Source of the DNA: Pseudomonas cichorii
GTDB lineage: Bacteria; Pseudomonadota; Gammaproteobacteria; Pseudomonadales; Pseudomonadaceae
Reading direction: 5' to 3'
NCBI RefSeq assembly: GCF_018343775.1
Contig: NZ_CP074349.1
Coordinates: forward strand, 1,664,001-1,728,000
Length of the DNA: 64,000 nt
Shown here: positions 19,575 to 28,640 of the stretch, in pieces
How the letters are laid out: each line of letters starts with the position of its first letter
Position numbering within the stretch: the first letter of the stretch is position 1
Notes under the pieces: model-generated
The model's database searches: none
Told to the model about the DNA's origin: nothing
Seen by the model: only the letters and a program-made list of their open reading frames with translations
Made by a program: the position numbers and the translations under genes

Positions 19575-19887
19575 AGATCATCAGGACAGGTGGGTTGCCA
19601 GTTGTATGAAGGTTCTTGTTCACCGATGTCCGAATATGTCGCAGCCTTGTAAGTATCCGCCAGCCTGCTCTCGTTAAGCTGCGATCAGATGAGTGGTCAA
19701 AGAGCCACTCCGTCCTGTGTCGATCTCATTTGTGAAATGGAATGTGACGACTCGTTCGCGGCAAGCGTTATTTCTTTAGCTTTACACTCTGCCATGCTGT
19801 GCCTCTGCCCGTTACATCCCGGTGCAGTCTGGTACGAGACACTTCCATCAAGCTTCCTCCTTATAAAAGCAAAGCGGAGTACCACAG

Positions 19888-22800
19888 ATGGCGTTCTTCA
19901 CCGCAGCCAGCAAGTCCGATTTCCAGCACCAACTGAAATCGGCACTGGCTCAGCACATCAACGAACAGGCATTGCCACAAGTAGCGCTGTTCGCTGAGCA
20001 ATTCTTCGGCATCATTTCCCTGGATGAACTGACCCAGCGTCGCCTTTCCGACCTGGCAGGCTGCACCTTGTCCGCCTGGCGCCTGCTGGAGCGTTTCGAG
20101 CATGGCAAGCCTCAAGTGCGGGTCTATAACCCTGATTACGAGCGTCATGGCTGGCAGTCGACTCACAGCGCCGTCGAAGTGCTGCATCATGACCTGCCGT
20201 TTCTGGTCGACTCGGTACGTACCGAGCTGAATCGTCGCGGTTACAGCATCCATACCCTGCAAACCACCGTACTGAGCGTGCGTCGCGGGGCTGCGGGCGA
20301 GTTGCTGGAGTTGCTGCCCAAGGGCACGACGGGCGAGGGTGTGCTGCAAGAATCGCTGATGTATCTGGAGATCGACCGCTGCGCCAACGCCAACGAACTG
20401 AGCGTGTTGGCCCGTGAGCTGGAGCAGGTGCTGGGTGAAGTCCGCGCTGCGGTAGAAGATTTCGAGCCGATGAAAGCCCGCCTGCACGAGTTGCTGGCAA
20501 GCATCGATGCCAACGAATACAACACGGATGAACCAGAGAAGGCCGAAATCAAGGTCTTCCTGCAATGGCTGGTGGATAACCACTTCACCTTCCTGGGTTA
20601 TGAAGAGTTTGAAGTTCGTGGTGAAGGCGATGGTGGTCAACTGATCTACGACGAGTCGTCCCTGCTGGGCCTGGCCAAGCTGCTGCGTCCGGGGCTTTCC
20701 AGCGAAGACCTGCATATCGAAGGCTATGCGGTGAATTACCTGCGCGAGCCGACACTGCTGTCGTTCGCCAAGGCTGCGCACCCGAGCCGTGTACATCGTC
20801 CGGCTTACCCTGATTACGTTTCGATCCGCCAGATCGATGCGTCGGGCAAAGTCATCAAGGAATGCCGCTTCATGGGCCTGTACACCTCGTCGGTGTATGG
20901 CGAAAGCGTGCGGCAGATTCCGTACATCCGTCGCAAGGTGGCGGAAGTCGAGCGTCGTTCCGGCTTCGATGCCAAGGCTCACCTGGGCAAGGAGCTGGCG
21001 CAGGTCGTTGAAGTGCTGCCACGCGACGATCTGTTCCAGACGCCGGTGGACGAGCTGTTCAGCACCGTGATGTCCATCGTGCAGATCCAGGAGCGCAACA
21101 AGATTCGCGTGTTCCTGCGCAAGGACCCGTATGGCCGTTTCTGCTACTGCCTGGCTTACGTGCCACGCGACGTGTATTCCACCGAAGTGCGCCAGAAGAT
21201 CCAGCAGGTTCTGATGGAGCGCCTGAAGGCCAGCGACTGCGAGTTCTGGACCTTCTTCTCCGAATCGGTCCTGGCCCGTGTGCAGTTGATCCTGCGCGTG
21301 GACCCGAAGGTCAATCTGGATATCGATCCGGTACAACTGGAAAACGAAGTCATCCAGGCCTGCCGTTCGTGGAAAGACGATTATTCGAGTCTGGTGGTCG
21401 AAAGTTTCGGCGAAGCCCATGGCACCAATGTGCTGGCCGACTTCCCCAAAGGCTTCCCGGCAGGCTACCGCGAGCGTTTCGCTGCGCATTCGGCTGTCGT
21501 GGACATGCAGCATGTGCTGAGCCTGAGCGAAACCAACCCGCTGGTCATGAGCTTCTATCAGCCGCTGGCTGGTGGCCGTCAGCAGTTGCACTGCAAGCTG
21601 TACCACGCCGATACACCGCTGGCGCTCTCGGATGTGCTGCCGATTCTGGAAAACCTAGGTCTGCGCGTGCTGGGCGAGTTCCCGTATCGCCTGCAACATG
21701 CCAATGGCCGCGAGTTCTGGATTCACGACTTTGCCTTTACCTATGGCGAAGGCCTGAACCTCGATATCCAGCAGCTCAACGATACGCTGCAGGACGCCTT
21801 CGTCCACATCGTGAGCGGCGATGCCGAGAACGATGCCTTCAACCGTCTGGTGCTGACCGCCGGTCTGCCATGGCGTGACGTGGCGCTGCTGCGTGCCTAT
21901 GCCCGTTACCTGAAGCAGATTCGCCTGGGCTTCGACCTGGGTTATATCGCCAGCACCCTGAACAACCATACCGACATCGCCCGTGAACTGACGCGCCTGT
22001 TCAAGACCCGTTTCTATCTGGCACGCAAGCTGGGTTCCGACGATCTGGACGACAAGCAACTGCGTCTGGAGCAAGCGATTCTCACGGCCCTGGACAACGT
22101 TCAGGTGCTCAACGAAGACCGCATCCTGCGTCGCTACCTTGACCTGATCAAGGCGACCCTGCGCACCAACTTCTACCAGACCGACGCCAACGGCCAGAAC
22201 AAGAGCTACTTCAGCTTCAAGTTCAACCCGCGCCTGATTCCCGAGCTGCCAAAGCCGGTGCCGAAGTTCGAGATCTTCGTCTACTCGCCGCGCGTCGAGG
22301 GTGTTCACCTGCGTTTCGGCAATGTGGCCCGTGGCGGCCTGCGCTGGTCCGATCGCGAAGAAGACTTCCGTACCGAAGTGCTGGGCCTGGTAAAAGCCCA
22401 GCAGGTGAAGAACTCGGTCATCGTGCCGGTGGGTGCCAAAGGTGGTTTCCTGCCACGTCGCCTGCCGCTGGGTGGCAGCCGCGATGACATCCAGGCTGAA
22501 GGCATCGCGTGCTACCGCATCTTCATCTCGGGTCTGCTGGACATCACCGACAACCTCAAGGAAGGCGTGCTGGTGCCGCCTGCCAACGTGGTTCGTCACG
22601 ATGACGACGACCCGTACTTGGTCGTGGCAGCCGACAAAGGCACCGCGACCTTCTCCGACATCGCCAACGGCATTGCCATCGATTACGGCTTCTGGCTGGG
22701 CGATGCTTTTGCGTCCGGTGGTTCGGCCGGTTACGACCACAAGAAGATGGGCATTACCGCCAAGGGCGCGTGGGTGGGCGTGCAGCGTCACTTCCGTGAG

Positions 22801-24744
22801 CGCGACATCAATGTCCAGCAGGACAGCATCAGTGTGATCGGTATCGGCGACATGGCCGGTGACGTGTTCGGCAACGGCTTGCTGATGTCCGACAAACTGC
22901 AACTGGTCGCAGCCTTCAACCACCTGCATATCTTCATCGATCCAAACCCGGACCCTGCCACCAGCTTCGTCGAGCGTCAGCGCCTGTTCAACCTGCCGCG
23001 TTCGGCCTGGACCGACTACGACACCAGCATCATGTCCGCTGGCGGCGGAATCTTCCCGCGTAGCGCGAAGAGCATCGCGATCACCGAGCAGATGAAAGCG
23101 CGCTTCGACATCAAGGCCGACAAGTTGACCCCGACCGAGCTGTTGCACGCGCTGCTCAAGGCTCCGGTGGATCTGTTGTGGAACGGCGGTATCGGGACTT
23201 ACGTCAAGTCCAGCGAAGAGTCCCATGCCGATGTGGGCGACAAGGCCAACGATGCATTGCGCGTCGATGGCAACGAGTTGCGTTGCAAGGTGGTGGGCGA
23301 GGGCGGCAACCTGGGCATGACCCAGTTGGGCCGTGTCGAGTTCGGCCTCAATGGCGGCGCGACCAACACCGACTTCATCGACAACGCCGGTGGTGTGGAC
23401 TGCTCCGACCACGAAGTGAACATCAAGATCCTGCTCAACGAAGTGGTGCAGGCCGGGGACATGACCGAGAAGCAACGTAACCAGTTGCTCGAAAGCATGA
23501 CCGACGAAGTCGGCAACCTGGTGCTTGGCAACAACTACAAGCAGACCCAGGCTCTGTCGCTGGCGGCACGTCGCGCCTACGATCGGATCGCTGAATACAA
23601 ACGCCTGATGAATGACCTCGAAGTTCGCGGCAAGCTGGATCGCGCCATCGAGTTCCTGCCGGCCGAAGACCAGATCGCAGAGCGCGTTGCGGCCGGTCAG
23701 GGCCTGAGCCGTGCCGAGCTGTCGGTATTGATCTCCTACAGCAAAATCGATCTCAAGGAAGCCTTGCTGGAGTCCCGTGTTCCGGATGACGATTACCTGA
23801 CCCGCGACATGGAGACGGCGTTCCCGCCGTCGCTGAGCGCCAAGTTCTCGACCGCCATGCGTGCTCACCGCCTCAAGCGCGAAATCGTCAGCACCCAGAT
23901 CGCCAACGATCTGGTCAACCACATGGGCATCACCTTTGTGCAGCGGCTCAAGGAGTCCACTGGCATGAGCGCGGCCAACGTGGCGGCTGCCTACGTGACC
24001 GTGCGTGACATCTTCCACCTGCCGCACTGGTTCCGTCAGATCGAGGCGCTGGATTACAAGGTCCCGGCTGAAATCCAGTTGTCGCTGATGGATGAGCTGA
24101 TGCGTCTGGGCCGTCGTGCCACACGCTGGTTCTTGCGCAGCCGTCGCAACGAACTGGACGCCGGTCGTGACGTTGCTCACTTCGGTCCGCATCTGGCGGC
24201 ATTGGGCCTCAAGCTCGATGAGTTGCTGGAAGGACCGACCCGTGAGGTCTGGCAGGCGCGTTACAAGGCTTATGTGGAAGCCGGTGTGCCCGAGTTGCTG
24301 GCCCGCATGGTTGCAGGCACCAGCCACTTGTACACCCTGTTGCCGATCATCGAAGCTTCCGACGTCACCGGGCACAATGCTGCCGACGTGGCCAAGGTGT
24401 ATTTCGCGGTAGGCAGCGCACTGGACGTGACTTGGTACCTGCAACAGATCAGCAATCTGCCGGTGGAAAACAACTGGCAGGCGCTGGCCCGTGAAGCGTT
24501 CCGTGATGATATCGACTGGCAACAGCGGGCGATCACCATCTCTGTGCTGCAGATCCCGGAAGGTCCTGAGGATCTGGAAGAGCGTCTGGCCCTGTGGCTG
24601 GAGCAACACGCCCCGATGGTCGAGCGCTGGCGCGCCATGCTGGTCGAGCTGCGTGCGGCCAGCGGTACCGACTACGCCATGTACGCGGTTGCCAACCGCG
24701 AGTTGCTGGACCTGGCAATGAGCGGGCAAGCCGTCGCGGTTTGA
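19888..24744 (+). CDS. gdhB: NAD-specific glutamate dehydrogenase, large (180-kDa) type
   Basis: A 1618-residue enzyme, the size of the large NAD-GDH class. It catalyses oxidative deamination of glutamate to 2-oxoglutarate and ammonia in the cytoplasm and supports growth on amino acids. The N-terminal half holds the ACT-like regulatory region (HDLPFLVDSVRTELNRRGY near residue 94). The catalytic core has RGGLRWSDREEDFRTEV, followed by the lysine-bearing NSVIVPVGAKGGF at about residues 845-857, and the nucleotide-binding part has GDMAGDVFGNG. A ribosome site (CGGAG) precedes the ATG. It is monocistronic: a hairpin terminator follows 21 bases after the stop. In P. aeruginosa gdhB also lies near the moxR operon, so the Tc genes appear inserted between neighbours. 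Confidence 0.97.
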   Translation: MAFFTAASKSDFQHQLKSALAQHINEQALPQVALFAEQFFGIISLDELTQRRLSDLAGCTLSAWRLLERFEHGKPQVRVYNPDYERHGWQSTHSAVEVLHHDLPFLVDSVRTELNRRGYSIHTLQTTVLSVRRGAAGELLELLPKGTTGEGVLQESLMYLEIDRCANANELSVLARELEQVLGEVRAAVEDFEPMKARLHELLASIDANEYNTDEPEKAEIKVFLQWLVDNHFTFLGYEEFEVRGEGDGGQLIYDESSLLGLAKLLRPGLSSEDLHIEGYAVNYLREPTLLSFAKAAHPSRVHRPAYPDYVSIRQIDASGKVIKECRFMGLYTSSVYGESVRQIPYIRRKVAEVERRSGFDAKAHLGKELAQVVEVLPRDDLFQTPVDELFSTVMSIVQIQERNKIRVFLRKDPYGRFCYCLAYVPRDVYSTEVRQKIQQVLMERLKASDCEFWTFFSESVLARVQLILRVDPKVNLDIDPVQLENEVIQACRSWKDDYSSLVVESFGEAHGTNVLADFPKGFPAGYRERFAAHSAVVDMQHVLSLSETNPLVMSFYQPLAGGRQQLHCKLYHADTPLALSDVLPILENLGLRVLGEFPYRLQHANGREFWIHDFAFTYGEGLNLDIQQLNDTLQDAFVHIVSGDAENDAFNRLVLTAGLPWRDVALLRAYARYLKQIRLGFDLGYIASTLNNHTDIARELTRLFKTRFYLARKLGSDDLDDKQLRLEQAILTALDNVQVLNEDRILRRYLDLIKATLRTNFYQTDANGQNKSYFSFKFNPRLIPELPKPVPKFEIFVYSPRVEGVHLRFGNVARGGLRWSDREEDFRTEVLGLVKAQQVKNSVIVPVGAKGGFLPRRLPLGGSRDDIQAEGIACYRIFISGLLDITDNLKEGVLVPPANVVRHDDDDPYLVVAADKGTATFSDIANGIAIDYGFWLGDAFASGGSAGYDHKKMGITAKGAWVGVQRHFRERDINVQQDSISVIGIGDMAGDVFGNGLLMSDKLQLVAAFNHLHIFIDPNPDPATSFVERQRLFNLPRSAWTDYDTSIMSAGGGIFPRSAKSIAITEQMKARFDIKADKLTPTELLHALLKAPVDLLWNGGIGTYVKSSEESHADVGDKANDALRVDGNELRCKVVGEGGNLGMTQLGRVEFGLNGGATNTDFIDNAGGVDCSDHEVNIKILLNEVVQAGDMTEKQRNQLLESMTDEVGNLVLGNNYKQTQALSLAARRAYDRIAEYKRLMNDLEVRGKLDRAIEFLPAEDQIAERVAAGQGLSRAELSVLISYSKIDLKEALLESRVPDDDYLTRDMETAFPPSLSAKFSTAMRAHRLKREIVSTQIANDLVNHMGITFVQRLKESTGMSAANVAAAYVTVRDIFHLPHWFRQIEALDYKVPAEIQLSLMDELMRLGRRATRWFLRSRRNELDAGRDVAHFGPHLAALGLKLDELLEGPTREVWQARYKAYVEAGVPELLARMVAGTSHLYTLLPIIEASDVTGHNAADVAKVYFAVGSALDVTWYLQQISNLPVENNWQALAREAFRDDIDWQQRAITISVLQIPEGPEDLEERLALWLEQHAPMVERWRAMLVELRAASGTDYAMYAVANRELLDLAMSGQAVAV

Positions 24745-24765
24745 TGGTCTAGCCCGGTTGTAACG

Positions 24766-24799
24766 AAAAGCCCTGCATCGTCGTGATGCGGGGCTTTTT
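24766..24799 (+). terminator. Rho-independent terminator of gdhB
   Basis: AAAAGCCCTGCATC pairs with GATGCGGGGCTTTT (one G-T pair) around a short loop and runs into a T-rich tract. It lies 21 bases after the gdhB stop. Confidence 0.88.
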
Positions 24800-24834
24800 G
24801 TTTTTCGGGCGCGGGATTTTGAAGGCAATATATT

Positions 24835-24889
24835 TTCGCGAATAAATTCGCTTGTACGGTGGCGGTGTGGGAGCGAACTCATTTGCGAA
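24835..24889. repeat. REPIN-like inverted pair of REP sequences
   Basis: TTCGCGAATAAATTCGCTT at 24835-24853 faces GGGAGCGAACTCATTTGCGA at about 24869-24888 in opposite orientation. This is the classic Pseudomonas REP doublet. It sits between the gdhB terminator and the end of galE, a convergent gene boundary where such elements are common. Confidence 0.75.
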
Positions 24890-24900
24890 AGCTCGCAGGA

Positions 24901-26022
24901 TCACTGCCGCGTGCGAGGCATAGAGAGCGCATGTAAGCCATCGTCTGTCGCGGCGGCTCCACCTGCCGACAGCGGCACGCCGGGTATCGGTTCTTGCATG
25001 GTGACCAATCCGTCTTCGTAGCCTTCGGGGCTTGTACATTGCCAATGCCAGGCATCGCGCAGCATGGTTTCCAGGCCATACCGGGCGACCCAGCCCAGTT
25101 CGCTGCGCGCCCGTGACGGGTCGGCCCAGCATTGCGCGACATCGCCGGGGCGTCGCTCGCACATCTGCACCGGCACCTTCACGCCCGTGACCTGCTCGAA
25201 CGTCTTCACCACTTGCAGCACCGAATAATCGATGCCGGTTCCCAGATTCCAGGCGCGGATTCCGCTGTGGGTGCGCAGGTAGTGCAAGGCATCGAGATGC
25301 CCGGCGACCAGATCCTGGACGTGGATGTAGTCCCGCACGCCGCTGCCGTCCACCGTCGGGTAATCCCCGCCATACACCGGCAGCACCGGCAACTTTCCGT
25401 CAGCCACCCGCAGCAGGTAGGGCAGCAGGTTGTTGGGGATTGTGTTGGGCGATTCGCCGATCAGGCCCGAAGGATGAGCGCCCACCGGATTGAAGTAGCG
25501 CAGCAGCGCAATGCGCCAGCGTTGATCGGCCCGAGCCAGACTGCCCAGCACCTGTTCGGCCATGAGCTTCGATTGCCCGTAGGGATTGGTGGGCCGGCCA
25601 CTGCGGGCCTGTTCGGCGATGGGCATCTTGCGGCAACCGCCATAGACGGTGGCTGATGAACTGAACACCAGCGTGAAAACACCGGCGGCAGCCATCGCCT
25701 GGCACAGGTTGATGGTGCCGCTGACATTGGTGTCGTAGTAATGCAGCGGCTTGCGCACGCTTTCGCCTACGGCCTTGAGGCCGGCAAAGTGCAGCACTGC
25801 CCGGATCGGGTAGCGTGAAAACAGCTTGGCAAGCACTCCGCGGTTACGTACATCGCCCTGTACCAGAACAGGACGACGGCCACAGATCTGTTCGATCCGT
25901 GTCAGGGCATGTGGGCTGCTGTTGCAGAAATTGTCCAGAACCAGCACATCTTCGCCTACCTCCAGAAGGGCGAGTACCGCGTGGGCTCCGATGTAACCAG
26001 CACCACCGGTCACAAGGATCAT
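24901..26022 (-). CDS. galE: UDP-glucose 4-epimerase
   Basis: A 373-residue extended short-chain dehydrogenase. It has the NAD-binding GGAGYIG motif (residues 6-12), SSSATVYG (121-128), the catalytic YxxxK as Y148-G-Q-S-K152, LRYFNPVGAHPSG for substrate contact and the WNLGTG segment. It interconverts UDP-glucose and UDP-galactose in the cytoplasm. It is transcribed away from a glycosyltransferase / UDP-galactopyranose mutase operon across a 258-base shared promoter region, which suggests its job is to supply UDP-galactose to that mutase. The tail is about 30 residues longer than the usual 338-345-residue enzyme, with a low-complexity end. An AAGGTGA ribosome site precedes the ATG at 26022. 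Confidence 0.95.
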   Translation of the reverse strand: MILVTGGAGYIGAHAVLALLEVGEDVLVLDNFCNSSPHALTRIEQICGRRPVLVQGDVRNRGVLAKLFSRYPIRAVLHFAGLKAVGESVRKPLHYYDTNVSGTINLCQAMAAAGVFTLVFSSSATVYGGCRKMPIAEQARSGRPTNPYGQSKLMAEQVLGSLARADQRWRIALLRYFNPVGAHPSGLIGESPNTIPNNLLPYLLRVADGKLPVLPVYGGDYPTVDGSGVRDYIHVQDLVAGHLDALHYLRTHSGIRAWNLGTGIDYSVLQVVKTFEQVTGVKVPVQMCERRPGDVAQCWADPSRARSELGWVARYGLETMLRDAWHWQCTSPEGYEDGLVTMQEPIPGVPLSAGGAAATDDGLHALSMPRTRQ

Positions 26023-26280
26023 AGAGTCACCTTCGCATGAAATAAGTGGGCTGCGACCGCTGTTGCGCTATGGCGAAGGTCTGCGCGGATGTAAATGGAT
26101 CGCTTACTTCATAACGAAAGGCAGTACCGATCCCCGGTTCCGGGAATTGGCCGGACGGTCATGTCACTGGTCGGCCATCAAGGTGTGCCGACTGAACGCT
26201 CAGCGCAGCGAACTCGTCCATAACTCTGTGTCGGGTGTCTTGCTCATCGCCACGACATCACTTGCTCTGGAGAGAACCTC

Positions 26281-27450
26281 ATGATTCCAACCCCGGCTGC
26301 ATACCCCGTCGCAGAGCATTTGGCCGAAGGCCATGAAGTTGTTGTCAACATGCGTCCCTTGCTTGTCTGCCTTTCCCATTTACGCTGGGGATTTGTCTAC
26401 CAGCGCCCTCAACACCTGATGACGCGCATGGCGCGGCGCTACGATGTACTGTTTTTCGAGGAGCCACTGACAGCCGAGGGTCAGCAGGCTCATCTGCAAC
26501 TGTTTCTTCAGGCCAATGGTGTGACGGTGGCGACGCCGTATCTGCCTGCCGGGCTGAATGCCGAGCAGACCGAACAGCAACTTCGCGAGCTGCTCGATGA
26601 TTACCTGCTGCGCAATCCACGCGAGGTTTTGCTGCGCTGGTATTTCACACCCATGAGCCTGGGCTTCAGCGAGCATCTGTCGGCCCGTGGCACTGTCTAT
26701 GACTGCATGGACGAGCTCTCGGCATTCAAGGGGGCGCCGCCACAGTTGCTTGAACGCGAGCAGCGTCTGCTGGCGCTGGCGGATGTGGTGTTCACGGGTG
26801 GCGTCAGCCTGTGGGAGGCCAAGCGTGCCCAGCACGGCAATGTCCATGCGATGCCCAGCAGTGTCGATATCGAACATTTCGCCAGTGCCCGACAGGCATT
26901 GCCCGAGCCCGCCGATCAGGCCGGTATCGCTCATCCGCGACTGGGCTTTTTCGGGGTCGTGGATGAGCGTCTCGATCTCGTCTTGCTGGAAGGACTGGCC
27001 CGGCAGCGACCTGACTGGCACCTGGTGGTCCTTGGCCCTGTGGTCAAGATCGATCTGGCCAGTCTGCCGAGTCTGCCCAACATTCATTACCTGGGCGCCA
27101 GGGCCTACAGCGAATTGCCCGCTTACCTGAGTGGCTGGGACGTGGCGCTGATGCCCTTTGCGCTCAATGAAGCCACACGTTTCATCAGTCCGACCAAGAC
27201 ACCTGAATACCTTGCAGGTGGCTGCCCGGTGGTGAGTACGCCGATCCGCGATGTGGTGCGCACCTATGGCGCTTGCCCGGTGGTACACATTGCCGAAGAT
27301 GTCCCCGGTTTCGTCACTGCCATCGAAGCCGCGCTGATCCAGCGCCAGGACCGTGATGCGTTGTTTCATCTGGCCGATCAGGCCCTGGCCGGTATGAGCT
27401 GGGATTGCACCTGGAACGCCATGATGGAGCACATCACATGCCTCGCCTGA
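26281..27450 (+). CDS. Glycosyltransferase, GT1/GT4-like
   Basis: A 389-residue cytoplasmic glycosyltransferase. It contains VCLSHLRWGFVYQRPQHLM near the N-terminus, a motif of a subgroup of GT-B enzymes, then a C-terminal nucleotide-sugar-binding half with LGFFGVVDERLDL and the SPTKTPEYLAGGCPVVSTP loop that contacts the donor. A GGAGAG ribosome site supports the ATG at 26281; an alternative ATG at 26350 begins closer to the conserved region. Its stop overlaps the start of the UDP-galactopyranose mutase gene by 13 bases, so it is first in a four-gene operon. A UDP-galactofuranose donor is suggested by context only; the donor and acceptor are not known. Confidence 0.87.
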   Translation: MIPTPAAYPVAEHLAEGHEVVVNMRPLLVCLSHLRWGFVYQRPQHLMTRMARRYDVLFFEEPLTAEGQQAHLQLFLQANGVTVATPYLPAGLNAEQTEQQLRELLDDYLLRNPREVLLRWYFTPMSLGFSEHLSARGTVYDCMDELSAFKGAPPQLLEREQRLLALADVVFTGGVSLWEAKRAQHGNVHAMPSSVDIEHFASARQALPEPADQAGIAHPRLGFFGVVDERLDLVLLEGLARQRPDWHLVVLGPVVKIDLASLPSLPNIHYLGARAYSELPAYLSGWDVALMPFALNEATRFISPTKTPEYLAGGCPVVSTPIRDVVRTYGACPVVHIAEDVPGFVTAIEAALIQRQDRDALFHLADQALAGMSWDCTWNAMMEHITCLA

Positions 27451-28640
27451 CACTTGAACAGGCCCGCTACCGTGCCGGGCAATTGCAAGGGGAAGGCGGC
27501 GCACCCTTCTACGACTATCTCATCGTCGGCGCCGGTTTCGCGGGCAGCGTGCTGGCCGAGCGACTGGCCTGCGGGCTTGGGCTGAAAGTATTGCTGATCG
27601 ACCGTCGTGGGCATATCGGCGGCAATGCCTACGATCATCTGGACGAAGCCGGGATCCTGGTTCATCGCTATGGACCGCATATCTTCCACACCAATGCGCA
27701 ACGGATTGTCGATTACCTGTCGCGCTTCACCGAATGGCGTCCCTATGAGCATCGAGTATTGGCTCAGGTGCGTGGGCAACAGGTGCCGGTGCCGATCAAC
27801 CTGACCACGCTCAATCGGCTGTATGGCCTGGAACTGGACGAGGCGGGCGCCGAGCGCTTTCTTGCCCAACGCGCCGAGCCGGTCGACCCGATACGCAGCG
27901 CCGAGGACGTGGTGGTCGGTCAGGTGGGGCGCGAGCTGTACGAGCTGTTCTTTCGTGGCTACACCCGCAAGCAATGGGGGCTCGATCCGGCTCAGCTTGA
28001 TCGTTCGGTCACTGCCCGTGTGCCAGCGCGGACCAACGCCGATGACCGCTATTTCACCGACAGCTTTCAGATGATGCCGCAGCAGGGCTACACCGCCATG
28101 TTCGAGCGAATGCTCAATCATCCGGGCATCGACATTCTGTTGGGTGTGGATTTCGCCGAGATCGACCGGTTATTGCCCCGTGGCCATCTGGTGTATTGCG
28201 GGCCGGTGGACGAATACTTCGGCCATTCCCTTGGGCGTCTGCCTTACCGTTCCCTGCGTTTCGAGCACCGGACCCTGGCGCAGGAGCGCTTTCAAGACGT
28301 GGCGGTGGTCAACTATCCCGACGAGACGGTGCCCCATACCCGCGTCACCGAGTACAAGCACCTGACCGGCCAGGAGCATGCGCAAACCAGCGTGACCTAT
28401 GAATACCCCTGCGCCGAAGGTGATCCTTATTACCCGGTGCCGGCTGCGGAAAATGCCGCGCTGTATCAACGCTACAAGGATCTGGGGGATGCCACCGAAG
28501 GCGTGACCTTCCTCGGTCGGCTGGGCACCTACAAGTACTACAACATGGATCAGGTGGTGGGACAGGCGTTGGCGCTTTACCAACGTATTGCTCAGACCCG
28601 CGGCGCAACGGCCGAGGGCGCTTCTCATGAGCGAGCCTGA
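27438..28640 (+). CDS. glf: UDP-galactopyranose mutase
   Basis: A 400-residue flavoenzyme. The FAD-binding GAGFAG lies at residues 31-36, followed by IDRRGHIGGNAYD (55-67) and HRYGPHIFHTN, then FFRGYTRKQWG and the C-terminal LGRLGTYKYYNMDQVV, all hallmarks of Glf. It interconverts UDP-galactopyranose and UDP-galactofuranose, the donor for galactofuranose-containing glycans. The ATG at 27438 is preferred over an upstream in-frame start because it overlaps the glycosyltransferase end and leaves the conserved part intact. The N-terminus has about 25 extra residues before the FAD motif compared with compact Glf proteins. It overlaps the next gene by 14 bases. Confidence 0.95.
   Translation: MPRLTLEQARYRAGQLQGEGGAPFYDYLIVGAGFAGSVLAERLACGLGLKVLLIDRRGHIGGNAYDHLDEAGILVHRYGPHIFHTNAQRIVDYLSRFTEWRPYEHRVLAQVRGQQVPVPINLTTLNRLYGLELDEAGAERFLAQRAEPVDPIRSAEDVVVGQVGRELYELFFRGYTRKQWGLDPAQLDRSVTARVPARTNADDRYFTDSFQMMPQQGYTAMFERMLNHPGIDILLGVDFAEIDRLLPRGHLVYCGPVDEYFGHSLGRLPYRSLRFEHRTLAQERFQDVAVVNYPDETVPHTRVTEYKHLTGQEHAQTSVTYEYPCAEGDPYYPVPAAENAALYQRYKDLGDATEGVTFLGRLGTYKYYNMDQVVGQALALYQRIAQTRGATAEGASHERA

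Noticed and set aside
21655..24882. A 1075-codon open frame, and a second of 581 codons at 19861-21606, on the strand opposite gdhB
   Set aside because: They mirror the codon pattern of gdhB, a clear conserved enzyme; long antisense frames are common opposite GC-rich genes. No recognisable motif or ribosome site supports them.
26200..26245. AlgU (sigma-E type) promoter GAACTC...TCGGG before the glycosyltransferase operon
   Set aside because: The spacing is 15 bases rather than 16-17 and the -10 part does not match TCTGA, so the match is too weak to report as a feature.
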